Made by a program: the position numbers and the translations under genes. From contig CM064480.1 in assembly GCA_032716605.1 (NCBI GenBank), positions 21,477,651 to 21,541,650 of the forward strand: DNA of 64,000 bases, in the 5' to 3' direction. Position 1 is the stretch's first letter, and the number at the start of each line of letters is the position of its first letter. The DNA comes from Paralithodes platypus (lineage: Eukaryota > Arthropoda > Malacostraca > Decapoda > Lithodidae). Under the pieces are notes generated by a model. The model saw only the letters and a program-made list of their open reading frames with translations. It was not told where the DNA came from and did not search any database. Positions 1 through 10,140 of the stretch are shown in pieces.

Positions 1-540
1 GGCTCAAGGTGGAGTGTGCATCATTAGAAAAGAAAGAGGTCCAGGGAATATCAATAAAGAAACCTTGAAGACCCTCCCAGTCTGCCCTATCGTAATGCCA
101 TTTAGTCACCAAAACAGGTTCAGAGTGGGAAGGTGTGGTAGGTGATAGACAGGTGGCCTGTATCAGACAGTGATCAGAAGATCCAAGCGGGGACCTCACT
201 GTAACATCATAATTTTCTGAATTGGTTGTTAAAAATAAGTCCAGTAGGTGGGAATTATGATTAGGATTATCTGGTACACGGGTGGGTTGGTTGACTAGTT
301 GAGTGAGATTAAATGAGTCTGCAAATAGCTCACATTCAAGACCAGCATCATCAGTCCTGGCTGAATGAGTGAGCCATTCAACATTATGGACATTAAAATC
401 ACCCAACACAGTGATTTCAGAAGAAGCATTTAAGTTGAGGACACTGAGTTGTGAGGACAGAGAATCAAAAAGACTTTGCTCTGGAGGAGTATTTGGGGAA
501 CGGTAGATGCAACATATGTATTTAAATTTACCAGCATGAT
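1..540 (-). pseudogene. Non-LTR retrotransposon endonuclease fragment (C-terminal half of APE-like domain)
   Basis: Minus-strand reading from about 533 down to 1 is open throughout and runs off the left edge. It has no ATG, so it is a fragment. Visible hallmarks of the LINE apurinic-like endonuclease are IYRSPNTPP, the Asn/Asp motif LGDFNVHNVEW, then LLDLFLT and SSDHCLIQ (the catalytic SDH). Downstream is the W-x-x-L-x-x-FF linker that leads toward reverse transcriptase. The 5' side stops at 540, where piggyBac sequence begins. This looks like a 5'-truncated LINE inserted into that piggyBac copy. The clade cannot be fixed without the RT; Jockey/CR1-like is most likely. Confidence 0.8.
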
Positions 541-1715
541 TAGAACCTATAGAAATATATAAATCAGTGAAAAAAAGACAATAAATTGTATATAAAACGT
601 TTACAAATCATATAACTAAGTGAAAGTGACACAAGACCTAATATTTGATGGCCAAAGTATAATAAACACCTGTGATAACGAATAATCAGTGCCTAATACA
701 ACAATAACCTACCTCAATTACTAATAAAATGTACGGTATCGAGTGAAAATGAGCATTATCAGTGACAGTGACACTCTCTAAAGCATATTTGTCAAAGTGA
801 AAGTGACACAAGACCTAATATTTGATGGCCAAAGTATAATAAACACCTGTGATAACGAATAATCAGTGCCTAATACAACAATAACCTACCTCAATTACTA
901 ATAAAATGTACGGTATCGAGTGAAAATGAGCATTATCAGTGACAGTGACACTCTCTAAAGCATATTTGTCAAAGTGAAAGTGACACAAGACCTAATATTT
1001 GATGGCCAAAGTATAATAAACACCTGTGATAACGAATAATCAGTGCCTAATACAACAATAACCTACCTCAATTACTAATAAAATGTACGGTATCGAGTGA
1101 AAATGAGCATTATCAGTGACAGTGACACTCTCTAAAGCATATTTGTCAAAGTGAAAGTGACACAAGACCTAATATTTGATGGCCAAAGTATAATAAACAC
1201 CTGTGATAACGAATAATAAGTGCCTAATACAACAATAACCTACCTCAATTACTAATAAAATGTACGGTATCGAGTGAAAATTAGCAATATCAGTGACAGT
1301 GATACCCTAATAAACATATTTTATATAATTGGCCTCAAAATAACTATAAAAATATCAAATAAACATCACATTCTCAATATCAAACACTAAAATCGTCTAA
1401 GGGAGATAAATACTTTGGCGCGACGAGCGGCTAGGTGCGTCGTAGCCATGGCCGGGGCGACGCGTCCGAACGCGGGAAGAATTTTCCGCCGAAAAGCACT
1501 CGTCTTCCCGCGCTCACCATTATGCAACCAGAGGGGCTAGAGACCTCTACTCAACGCCATTCGACAGAGGAAGGTTTGTGGAACATTATTCTTTTTTATT
1601 CACAACATTACATGCCATATTCATTGACTTACAGAGTAGTTAACATAGCCCAAAGATCGTCAAAACACCCGGTACCGCAGCACAGTCGCGAGCTATAGCC
1701 CCCGGGGCTGGAGGG
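541..1715 (-). mobile_element. Partial piggyBac-like element, terminal region only
   Basis: This segment is the inverted counterpart of 27550-28718 inside the complete piggyBac at 27550-31988. It ends at 1715 with the same GC-rich terminus (GGGCTGGAGGG reading outward), followed by TTAA at 1716-1719, the piggyBac target. It contains four copies of the 177-bp tandem repeat and the conserved 1435-1698 stretch. The transposase part is missing from the window because a LINE fragment replaces the sequence left of about 541. An 87-codon ORF at 1435-1698 is shared with the other copy, but the differences between the copies are nearly all amino-acid changing, so I do not call it a gene. Confidence 0.8.
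620..1327 (+). repeat. 177-bp tandem repeat, four units, in piggyBac terminal region
   Basis: The phrase GTGAAAGTGACACAAGACC starts at 620, 797, 974 and 1151, an exact 177-bp period. The first three units are almost identical and the fourth has drifted toward its end. The block recurs inverted at 27960-28643 inside the complete piggyBac element, also with four units. It therefore belongs to that element and is not a genomic satellite. Confidence 0.93.
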
Positions 1716-2431
1716 TTAAGCACACATCTGCTTACTCTTTCATATTTTTATATCTGTAAAAGCATTTACATATTGAAGAATACACGTTATTGTAAGTAAC
1801 AATAAATATTTGAGTTGTCTTGGTGTTTCTGTGAAACCTTTGGATTTTGAGTTGGGAATACTTTCGGAGAGCGGGCTTTTAAGGGTCATCAGTACGAATG
1901 TCCCCCTCCAGTCTTAGAATTCTGGCAGTTCGTCAATGACGAAGGGGCCACTATTAAATTATAGGTTTGATCCCCAAGGGGAAGAGAGAAAACCTAATAT
2001 TTATGAGTGGCCCCGGAGTCATTGACGAGTTCGGCCCTCCCACCATCCCCTTCCCATTCGTTGATATTTTGAGAAGTCTTGATATATCATTGAAGGACGA
2101 AATGACGCACGGGTCCCGACGTCAGGCTGCGCACACCAAGAATATCCACGATTGTTGGAAGCTGTTTTTGACAACTTTAGTGTATTATTTTTTTTTTTTT
2201 TTTTTTCTAAAAGTTTTTTCTTTAGTGGTACCCGATCATTATGGCGATTCCATAAGAGATTAAGTGTGCACTTATGATGCGGGCCCCATCAAGCTACCTG
2301 CGCGGGCATTTCAAATGTGCGAAACGCATGGAGTTTGAAAGGGTGCCTTCCTTTAAGGCAGTTCGTCAATGACTCCGGGGCCACTCATAAATATTAGGTT
2401 TTCTCTCTTCCCCTTGGGGATCAAACCTATA
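1716..2431 (+). mobile_element. DIRS-type retrotransposon 3' end (ICR plus 3' terminal repeat)
   Basis: The segment lies between the piggyBac TTAA and a LINE fragment. A palindromic ICR at 1931-2027 is followed by a ~320-bp spacer and then a 3' terminus ending at 2431. Reading inward from 2431 on the minus strand gives TATAGGTTTGATCCCC, which is repeated inside the ICR with the same subfamily-specific CCCCAAGGGG core. The sequence just upstream of the ICR (CGAATGTCCCCCTCCAGTCT, 1894-1913) is the inverted form of that flanking the ICRs at 18.1, 35.9 and 55.6 kb. No recombinase or RT remains. A T-rich run lies at about 2189-2207. Confidence 0.72.
1931..2027 (+). other. DIRS internal complementary region (ICR)
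   Basis: This is a near-perfect palindrome with arms beginning CGTCAATGAC and ending GTCATTGACG and centre CCCCAAGGGG. It equals the element's own 3' end (2350-2431, inverted) joined to a 5'-end sequence of the type seen at 23244 and 35365. That is the arrangement proposed for DIRS circle formation. Confidence 0.72.
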
Positions 2432-3445
2432 CTTTACCCCTGCGCAGCTTGTTGCTCTGTACAGGGGAACAGTGCGTCTTTGTATTGAGTATTGTTCACA
2501 TGTGTGGGGAGGATCCTCTCACACCGCACTCCTAGATAAAGTAGAAAGGAAAGCCTTTCGTATCATTAACTCTCGTCCACTCACCAACTCTCTGCAATCT
2601 CTCTTCGCCGCAATGTTGCATCTCTCTCGCTATTCTATCGCTACTACAATAATCAGTGTTCCTCGGAGCTTTCCCAGTGTATACCACCTCCTCTACGTAG
2701 GGTACGTAGTACCCGCCTTGCAACACAATCCCACCCCTACTCTGTCCAACTCTCCAAACCAAGAGTGAAACACTATTCTCAGACTTTCTTCTGTGTACTG
2801 TACTGCTGTACTGTATTTTATATATTATTTTGTAATAGTATAGATATCTTATCAATATTTGTATTTTTTACTATTGTTAATGTCTTGTCATGTTGCAAAT
2901 TTGATTTTAAATAATATTTTGACATTTAACATGTAGTTTCTTTATTCATGCAGAGTTTAGTAAAATTTGCCAGAACGTCCCGGACTTCCCAAACTTGACT
3001 ACTTCCTTTAACGTGACGATAGTGCGTTGTTATATGTGCGATTGGTTTGCTTGGGAAACAGATTAATTTGCTCATGTAGTGATGTACACCCTATGTGGTG
3101 GATTGTGTTCTTTTATTTAATAATTTTCATTTTAGTAAGCGTTGTTTCCACATAGCGATTTTGATAATTTAATTTGACTTTATATTGTCCTTGTCCCAAT
3201 TTTGGTTTGTTTAGTTTGCAAGTTTTACATTTTAATTCAACTGCTGAGCTCTGGAACTCTCTCCCAGAATCAGTCTTTCCCTCTTCCTATGACTTAAATT
3301 GCTTCAAACTCTGTGTGTCCAGGTATTTTAGCTCGAACGTCCCTTGATTTCGGCCCTGTCACTCTTTGAAATCTGGGGGAGGCACTCGCTGCAGGCAGTT
3401 ATGCCTTTTGCCTCCCTCATTCACATACAATTTTTGTTTTTCTTT
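2432..3445 (+). pseudogene. Jockey/CR1-type LINE, RT C-terminal fragment, interrupted
   Basis: Translations of 2466-2770 and 3236-3360 match the minus-strand LINE at 9070-9744. They include CIEYCSHVWGGSSHTALLDK, the RIINSRP stretch and, after the interruption, AELWNSLPESVFPSSYD. The reading frame is broken at about 2606 and again further on. A 440-bp unrelated repeat (2796-3236) splits the fragment between the codons corresponding to QTFFYS and TAELWNS. The 5' end is truncated directly against the DIRS terminus at 2431. The 3' end lies near 3445, where the satellite starts. Confidence 0.78.
2796..3236 (+). repeat. Unclassified ~440-bp interspersed repeat, copy 1
   Basis: This AT-rich noncoding block interrupts a LINE fragment. 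It matches 48040-48440 in inverted orientation over most of its length. Shared landmarks are GTCTTGTCA followed by GCAAATTT, TTATTxATGCAGAGTTTAGTA, CGTCCCxGACTTCCCAAA, GCTTGGGAAACAGATTAA, CACCCTATGTGGTGGATTGT and CCACATAGCGATTTTGAT. There is no ORF, no A-box/B-box I can recognise and no clear terminal inverted repeat. It could be a MITE or the end of a larger element. Confidence 0.62.
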
Positions 3446-4068
3446 CCAAGACTTACTTATTCGGATAAGTAACTGTTACCTATTGGAATAAGTAACAAGT
3501 AACTGTTTTCAAGACTATGTAACTTATTAGAATAAGTAACTTACTTATTGGAATAAGTAACAAGTAACTGTTTTCAGGACTCTGTTACTTATTCAAATAA
3601 GTAACTTTCTTATTGGAATAAATAACAAGTAACTGTTTCCAATAGTCTGTTACTTATGCGAATAAGTAACTGTTTCTTATTGGAATAAGTAACAAGTAAC
3701 TGTTTTCAATACTCTGTTACTTATTCAAATAAGTAACTGTTACTTATTAGGAATAAGTAACTAGTAACATGTAACTGTTTTCAAGACTCTGTTACTTATT
3801 CGCATAAGTAACTGTTACCAGTACCTATTCGAATAAGTAACAAGTAACTTTATTCATGACTGTTACTTATTCGAATAAGTAACTGCTACTTATTGGAATA
3901 AGTAACAAGTAACTGTGTTCATTACTCTGTTACTTATTCGATTAAGTAACCAGTAACTGTTTTCAGGACTGTTATTTATTCGAATAAGTAACTGTTTCTT
4001 TTTGGAATAAGTAACAAGTAACTGTTACTTATTGGAATAAGTAACAAGTAACTTTGTACTTGTACTTT

Positions 4069-4311
4069 TGTAGATGTTTAGGTGACAATCACCATGGTCG
4101 ATCTGGGGATCCGCCGCTAATGAGCTCGTCCTGGAATCCTTACGATTCTTTACAGGACTGACCATCGGCACTAGCTCAGAGAAGAGTGTTGAGAGGGGAG
4201 AAGGGGTGTTCGAGAGAGAGGAAGGTGTTGGAGTGGCTTTGTTATGTGTGTTTAGTCTGTATACGTCGTCAGGATGTCCCCTGACTGGGTGCAAGCATGT
4301 GAAACATGCTA
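4069..4311. other. Unexplained 240-bp block inside the satellite
   Basis: This mixed-composition sequence between satellite monomers contains no satellite motif. It holds a minus-strand open stretch of about 80 codons with no recognisable similarity. I cannot assign it. It may be part of the 5' region of the neighbouring LINE or captured unique DNA. Confidence 0.4.
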
Positions 4312-4375
4312 GGACTCTGTTACTTATTGGAATAAGTAACTGTTTCTTATTGGAATAAGTAACAAGTAACTGTGT

Positions 4376-5176
4376 GCAGATGATACAGTTCTGATAAGTG
4401 ATAATGAATGGGAGTTGCAGGGTCTGGTAAATGAGTTTGGAACAGTGTGCGAAAAACAGAATTTGAAGGTAAATGCGGGGAAGAGCAAGGTTATGGTTTT
4501 CGAAAGGGGTGAAGTCACAGAGTGTGAGGTGAAGCTGAACGGTCAGGCTATGGAGATCGTCAACTCTTTTAAGTATCTGGGCAGTGTGTTGAGTAAAGAT
4601 GGGACTGGATGAAGAAGTGCGGGAGAGGGTACAACAGGGGAAGAGGGTTGTAGGAATGCTGAAAGCAGTAACAAGAAATAGGGTGGTCAGTATGGAAGTG
4701 AAGAAGTCCTTGCATGACAGTGTGGTAATCCCGACATTGACTTACGGAAGCGAAGCATGGACGTTGGTTGAGAGACTCGGACCAAGAGTGAGAGCAGTGG
4801 AAATGAATTACTTAAGGAGTGCGTGCGGAGTTACATGAAGGGATAGACAGACTAATGAGGAAGTAAGAAGGAGGTGTGGTGTGGAGGTAGATGTGCTGGA
4901 AAGTGTGAAAAGGAACAACTTGAGATGGTTCGGTCATATGGAACGTATGGAAAGCGAGAGAATGACTAAGAGGGTGTATGAGAGCGAGGTGGAGGGACAG
5001 AGAGGGAGAGGTAGACCGAATGAGAGGTGGAAGGATGGAGTGAGGAAGTATATGAACGAAGGCGGTGCTGGTTGGGGGGAGGGGCGTCGACTGACTGGGG
5101 ACAGAGGTGCATGGGGGCGGTTCGTTCGTGGCCACCCCTTCGGGGATCACGGCGTCAGGCAATAGATAGATAGATA
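4376..5176 (+). pseudogene. RTE-type LINE, 5'-truncated RT C-terminal part with ATAG tail
   Basis: The reading begins within the RT thumb: FGTVCEKQNLKVNAGKSKVM, then VNSFKYLGSVLSKDG. After a frameshift near 4605 it continues with LTYGSEAWTL, YLRSACGV, RNNLRWFGHMERM, RGRGRP-x-x-RWKDG and the end GHPFGDHGVRQ. The YGSEAWTL ... LRWFGH ... RGRPxxRW series is typical of the C-terminus of RTE-like LINE proteins. The stop overlaps a tail of ATAG units (5163-5176). An in-frame TGA replaces TGG after GV (about 4838), where the other copies read CGVTWRDRQTNEEV. The same 3' end occurs at 37036-37756. Confidence 0.85.
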
Positions 5177-5790
5177 GAACAAGTAACTGTTTTCAGTACT
5201 CTGTTACTTATTCGAATAAGTAACTGTTACTTATTGGAATAAGTAACAAGTAACTGTTTTCAAGACTGTTACTTATTTGAATAGGTAACTTTCTTATTGG
5301 AATAAGTAACAAGTAGCCTAACAAGTAACTGTTTTCAATACTCTGTTACTTATTCGAATAAGAAACTGTTACTTATTGGAATAAGTAACAAGTAACTGTT
5401 TTCAGAACTGTTACTTATTCGAATAAGTATCTGTTACCTATTGGAATAAGCAACTGTTTTCAGGACTCTGTTACTTATTCGAATAAGTAACTGTTTCTTA
5501 TTGGAATAAGTAACAAGTAACTGTTTTCAATACTCTGTTACTTATTTGAATAAGTAACTGTTACTTATTGGAATAAGTAACAAGTAACTGTTTTCAGGAC
5601 TCTTTTACTTATTTGAATAAGTAACTGTTTCATATTGGAATAAGTAACAAGTAACTGTTTTCAAGACTCGTTACTTTTTCGAATAAGTAACTGTTTCTTA
5701 TTGGAATAAGTAACAAGTATCAAGTAACTGTTTTCAATGTTCTGTTACTTATTCAATCGGTAATAAGTAACAAGTAACCGTTTTCAGTCG

Positions 5791-6262
5791 GCTTATACTT
5801 CCTCACTCCATCCTTCCACCTCTCCTTCGGTGCACCTCTCCCTCTCTGTCATTCCACCTCGCTCTCGTACACCCTCTTAGTAATTCTCTCACTTTCCATA
5901 CGTTCCATATGGCCAAACCATCTCAAGGTGTTCCGTTTCACACTTTCCAGCACATCTACCTCCACACCACACCTTCTTACTTCCTCATTCGTCTGTCTAT
6001 CCCTCCATGTAACTCCGCACGCACTTCTCAAGTAACTCATTTCCACCGCTCTCACTCTTGGTCTTGAGTCTCTTCCCGAACATCCAAGCTTCGCTTCCGT
6101 AAGTTAGTGTCGGGATTACCACACTGTCATGCATGGACCTCTACACTTGCATACTGACCACCCTATTTCTTGTTACTGCTTTCAACGTTCCTACAACCCT
6201 CTTCCCCCGTTGCACCCTCTCCCGCACTTCTTCATCCATAGTCCCATCTTTACTCAACACAC
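5791..6262 (-). pseudogene. RTE-type LINE fragment, inverted copy
   Basis: The minus strand encodes the same C-terminal segment as 4376-5176: the M-x-x-EVRERVQ stretch, TLTYGSEAW, RAVEMSYLRSACGVTWRDRQ, LRWFGHMERM and KRVYESEVE. It lacks the last ~50 codons and the ATAG tail. Frameshifts occur near 6055-6075 and it ends at a satellite junction. It lies opposite the plus-strand copy across the satellite, so the satellite block 5178-5790 is flanked by an inverted pair. Confidence 0.8.
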
Positions 6263-6390
6263 TTGTTTTAGTTACGAGCTCCATCTAGACAGATTCTCCC
6301 ACAGTAGTCACTAGACAAGGTGTTAAACCTGTTAATCAGTAAACCTTACACAGTCAACCCATCATATGACAAATTATGATCTAAATGTGT
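6263..6390. other. Short unassigned sequence
   Basis: There is no coding or repeat similarity that I can recognise within the window between the RTE fragment and the 140-bp tandem array. Confidence 0.4.
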
Positions 6391-6975
6391 TTTCTTAATT
6401 TCTGTAGCAACAGCTCATAGAGTAGCTGGGCTTGCGGCCATAGCTATATCTGATAACTGATTCCACACGTATCTTTTGCCGGTCAGTCATCTAAAATCAG
6501 AAACTTTCCAAACAGAGACGATATAACTACACCCAATACGCCCCAAATAAACTTAGCCTCCTATGCAGATGACATAACACTCACATGCACACACCATGAC
6601 CCAAAAAGAGCAACAGATCTCCTTCAACCCTATCTCAACACACTACATGGCTGGTGCACTACAAACAGACTTAATCTAGCCCCAGCCAAATCCACCGCAA
6701 CCCTGCTCACAAGCTGGACAGGAGAACACGAATACATCCCTCAACTCACCATAAACAACACACCCCTAACACATACACACACACCCAAAATCCTAGGAGT
6801 AACATATGATACTCATATGACATTCAAACAGCACACCACAAACATTAAAAAGAAACTGACACCCAGACTTAACGCCCTCAGGTCACTTGCTCACACAAAA
6901 TTTGGACACAACAAAGAAACTACCACCACGGTATATAAACAATACATAAGATCAGTGATGGAATACGCAAGCCCA

Positions 6976-8516
6976 TACTTAAGAATTGCTCCTTGGTGCT
7001 CGCTCCTGTATTGGCAAAATTTTTCCGTCTGTGTACTCATACCTCATGCTTCCCAGTACCCTGGAAAGAAGCAAACATCCATCCAGTTCCTAAAAAAGGT
7101 GCCTCTTCAGATCCATCAAACTACAGACCAATAGCTATAACTTCCACTCTTGGTAAAGTCTTTGAAATTATATTAAATAATCACATAATTAAGCATCTTG
7201 AGAATAATAAATTAATCAGTGATAGGCAATATGGTTTTAGACGATGTCGATCAACTGCAGACATGCTTTGCCTTCTTACGCATCAAATCAACCAAGCTAC
7301 AGACCAACATGGTGAAACACATACAATAGCACTGGATATATCAAAGGCATTTGATAGAGTCTGGCATCAATCCTTATTGTTGAAGATGTCACACTACGGC
7401 CTTGCATCATTAGTTCCACTAATTTCTTCTTATCTTCATAACAGAAAAATATGTGTAATGGTAGATGGCCTTTATTCTCAATTTCACTCAATAAATGCTG
7501 GTGTTCCCCAGGGATCAGTTTTGGCCCCAATTCTGTTCCTCATTCATATCAATGATCTCATATCTACCACTCATAATCCAATACATTCCTACGCAGATGA
7601 CTCAACACTCCACAGTTCCTTCACATTTACCAATTCTGTCACCCAACCCGATCTTATAAATTCAAAAATAAACACTGCAATTTCTCTGAACCAGGACCTT
7701 TCTAGAATTAATGGATGGGGACAAAAGAATCTAGTTTCCTTTAATGCACAGAAAACCAAGTACTGTACATTCAATTTTCTAACCGACAGAATCTCACTGA
7801 CTCCCATATATTTTTTTAATGATGTAAATATTCCCACTTCCCCTAGTATTGACATTCTCGGTGTAACATTAACTACTAACTTGAGCTGGACACATTATGT
7901 TAGAAGCATTGCTAAGAATGCCTCTAAAAAACTGGGACTCCTGTACAGAGTTCGAGAATTCTTCACTGACGAGCAGTTGGCCGTGATATAAAAGTCATGT
8001 GCGTTCTCAGATGGATTACTGTTCACCTCTGTGGGGTGGAAGTGGAGTGGTTGCATTGAGGCAGTTGGACAAAATTCAAAATAAAGCTATTAGATTAATC
8101 AATAACCCTGCAATCACACAGGACCTTCCTACATTATCCATACGAAGAAACGTTGCATCCCTTGCATTATTCTACAGATATTTTCACAGCAATTGTTCCG
8201 AGGAACTTGCTTCAATTGTGCCGCCTCTCCACATCTTTCCCCGTAGAACTAGGGCAGCTGAGAGCGCCCATGAATTTACACTTTCTCCTCCACAATGCAG
8301 AACTTCTGCTTATCAGAATTCATTTATCCCCAGAGCTACTACTCTTTGGAATTCACTTCCCTCGAATTGCTTTCCACAAACTTACAATCTACAAATGTTT
8401 AAATCCAGTTGTTACAAACATTTTATGAATGGAGGATGCCTTTAGGCATATGGACCTTTTTGTTTTATCTGTGTTTTTCCTTCCTCCGTTCATTGTCTCT
8501 TTAAAAAAAAAAAAAA
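6976..8516 (+). pseudogene. Nested LINE 1: RT of a poly(A)-tailed CR1/Jockey-type element
   Basis: The reading frame 6993-7991 shows RT landmarks in order: NIHPVPKKG, NYRPIAITSTLGKVFE, QYGFRRCRSTADML, IALDISKAFDRVWH, NAGVPQGSVLAPILF and SYADDSTLHSS. A frameshift at about 7990-7998 separates this from 7999-8445 (SQMDYCSPLWGG, NKAIRLINNP, SIRRNVASLA, TTLWNSLPSNCF). The element ends in a 16-base poly(A) at 8503-8518. It interrupts the (CAA)n LINE with a short duplication AAGCCCA at 6969-6975 and 8517-8523. It is 5'-truncated and has no endonuclease. Confidence 0.88.
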
Positions 8517-9069
8517 AAGCCCAGCCTGGGCTTCTAACCTAGCTGAAACACATCATAAGACCTTACAGACTATTCAAAACAAAGCCCTGAAGATCATTAC
8601 AGACTGCACAGCTACTGCACCCACAGATCACCTACATCAAGAAACCAAAATCCTCAAAGTCAAAGACCATCTGGACATGAGAGGCACTCAATTCCTGGCA
8701 GCAGCCTCCACGAACCAAGACCACCCACTAAACTACATGGCAACACACCCACAGACACCAAGAAATATCAAAACAACACCCAGCACACGGTATCACACAC
8801 AATTATTGTCCTCTCTCCCTCCCTGCCCACCCCGAACCAACTTCCAGAAGCACATCCATACTCATATCTCTCGCCGATCCATCCACTCACTCACAGACAA
8901 CACGCAGCTGCATGCACGACCTCCCGAAATCCATCTTTCCGAATCCTCCCTTCCTCGCGAGGACAGAGTCCACCTGGCCAGACTGAGATGCGGACACCAT
9001 CCAGCTCTCCTGAGCTATCAGAAGAGACTGGATGACTCCGTTGTCGACGCCTGCCCGGGATGTAACACT

Positions 9070-9744
9070 TTTTTTTTTTTTTTTTTTTTCTATGTGATTG
9101 AGGGAGGCAAAAGGCATAACTGCCTATAGCGAGTGCCTCCCCCATAGTTGAAAGAGTGACAGGGCCAAAATCAAGGGACGTTCGAGCCAAAATGCCTGGA
9201 CACACGGAGTTTGAAGCAATTTAAGTCATAGGAAGAGGGAAAGACTGATTCTGGGAGAGAGTTCCAGAGCTCAGCTGTTGAGTAGAAGAAAGTTTGAGAG
9301 TAACGTTTCACTCTTGGGTTCGAGAGTTGCACAGAGTAGGGGTGGGATTGAGTTGCAAGACGGGTACCACGTGCCCTACGTAAAGGAGGTGGGATGCACT
9401 GGGATAGCTCTGAGGAACACTGATTATTATAGTAGCGATAGAATAGCGAGAGAGATGCAACATTGCGGCGGAGAGAGAGAGATTGCAGAGAGTTGGTGAG
9501 TGGACGGGAGTTAATGATACGAAAGGCCCTCCTTTCAACTTTGTCTAGGAGAGCAGTGTGAGAGGAACCTCCCCACACATGTGAACAATACTCAATACAA
9601 GGGCGCACTATGCCCCTGTACAGAGCAAGAAGCTGTGCAGGGGAAAAGAACCCCCTAAGGCGGTTGAGCACACCCAGCTTCTGGGAGGCTGCCTTAGCAA
9701 GACTGGTAATATGGTCCTTCCAAATGAGAGCAGAAGAAAAAGAG
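9070..9744 (-). pseudogene. Nested LINE 2: RT C-terminal fragment, inverted, poly(A)-tailed
   Basis: The minus strand from 9744 to 9171 encodes WKDHITSLAKAASQKLGVLN, LYRGIVRPCIEYCSHVWGGS, the RRNVASLSLFYRYYNN stretch and AELWNSLPESVFPSSYD, ending in a 3' UTR and poly(T) at about 9069-9089 (poly(A) on the minus strand). It is the same family as 2432-3445. The CAA-tailed LINE resumes at 9745, and ACACT is duplicated at 9065-9069 and 9745-9749. It is 5'-truncated in the RT thumb. Confidence 0.85.
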
Positions 9745-10140
9745 ACACTGCACCCCATACCATTAAACACATCATAGAAGACTGCATTTCACACAACCAC
9801 TTACGCCAACAACACAATCTACACTCAATGAGAGCTCTGTGGGAAAGCCCGATCGTGGCCATGGCCTTCCTCAGGGACTCGGGGATGTTCGGCCAGGCAG
9901 CTTAGGGAACAACAACAACAACAACAACTGATTCCACTTTAAGGAGGATCTGAGCGCGGTCTCCCTGGCGCCAACTCCTGATTTCATAGCCAAGTATGAA
10001 TTTTCTTAATTTCTGTACCAACAGCTCATCGAGTATTTGGGCTTGCGGCCATGACTAGATCTGATAACGGATTCCACTTTTAGGAGGATCTGAGCGCGGT
10101 CTCTCTGGCGCCAGTTCCCGATTTCATAGCCAAGTATGAA

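Larger units (their letters stand above)
3450..5790. repeat. ~65-bp AT-rich satellite built on GTTACTTATTCGAATAAGTAAC palindromes, interrupted
   Basis: Variants of AATAAGTAACAAGTAACTG recur every 60-70 bp from 3450 to 4068, 4312 to 4375 and 5178 to 5790. Each monomer carries a short palindrome (TTACTTATTCGAATAAGTAA). Phrases such as CAAGACTCTG or CAGGACTCTG separate the palindromes. The array is interrupted by an unexplained 240-bp block (4069-4311) and by an RTE-type LINE tail (4376-5176). It is limited on the right by an inverted RTE fragment. Confidence 0.9.
6467..9925 (+). mobile_element. Jockey/I-group LINE with (CAA)n tail, 5'-truncated, carrying two nested LINEs
   Basis: Three segments (6467-6975, 8517-9069, 9745-9925) together give the RT C-terminal half and tail of the same family as 50853-53613 and 63258-64000. 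Segment 1 has ASYADDITLTCTHH (the YADD catalytic box), and the GVTYDTHMTFKQ stretch follows. Segment 2 has SNLAETHHKTLQTIQ and the RLRCGHHPALLSYQKRLDD stretch. Segment 3 has a CPGC/H/C zinc-knuckle-like end and MAFLRDSG. It terminates at TAG 9903-9905 and a (CAA)n tail. It is flanked by the 12-bp target duplication AACTGATTCCAC. The 5' truncation lies just upstream of the RT active-site box. Confidence 0.88.
6391..10140. repeat. ~140-bp tandem repeat split by a LINE insertion
   Basis: The unit contains CAACAGCTCAT, GGGCTTGCGGCCAT, GATTCCACTTT and GAGCGCGGTCTC. It is seen as a partial unit at 6391-6466, resumes at 9926-9996 and continues as another unit through 10140. ATTCCACTTT at 9931 and 10071 gives a 140-bp period. 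The LINE at 6467-9925 sits inside a unit, flanked by the 12-bp duplication AACTGATTCCAC (6455-6466 and 9926-9937). Confidence 0.82.

Noticed and set aside
620..1327. CRISPR-like or centromeric satellite interpretation of the 177-bp repeats
   Set aside because: Units are contiguous with no spacers, and both occurrences are inside piggyBac sequence.
1435..1698. Conserved 87-codon ORF (also 27566-27829, minus) as a small piggyBac accessory gene
   Set aside because: The two copies differ almost only at amino-acid-changing positions, which argues against protein selection. The similarity is explained by the duplicated terminal DNA.
1720..2431. LTR retrotransposon or solo LTR
   Set aside because: No TG...CA ends, no target duplication, and the palindromic ICR-plus-terminus layout matches DIRS.
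9278..9538. Plus- and minus-strand short ORFs within the nested LINE
   Set aside because: They are shadows of the minus-strand RT frame 9171-9744.
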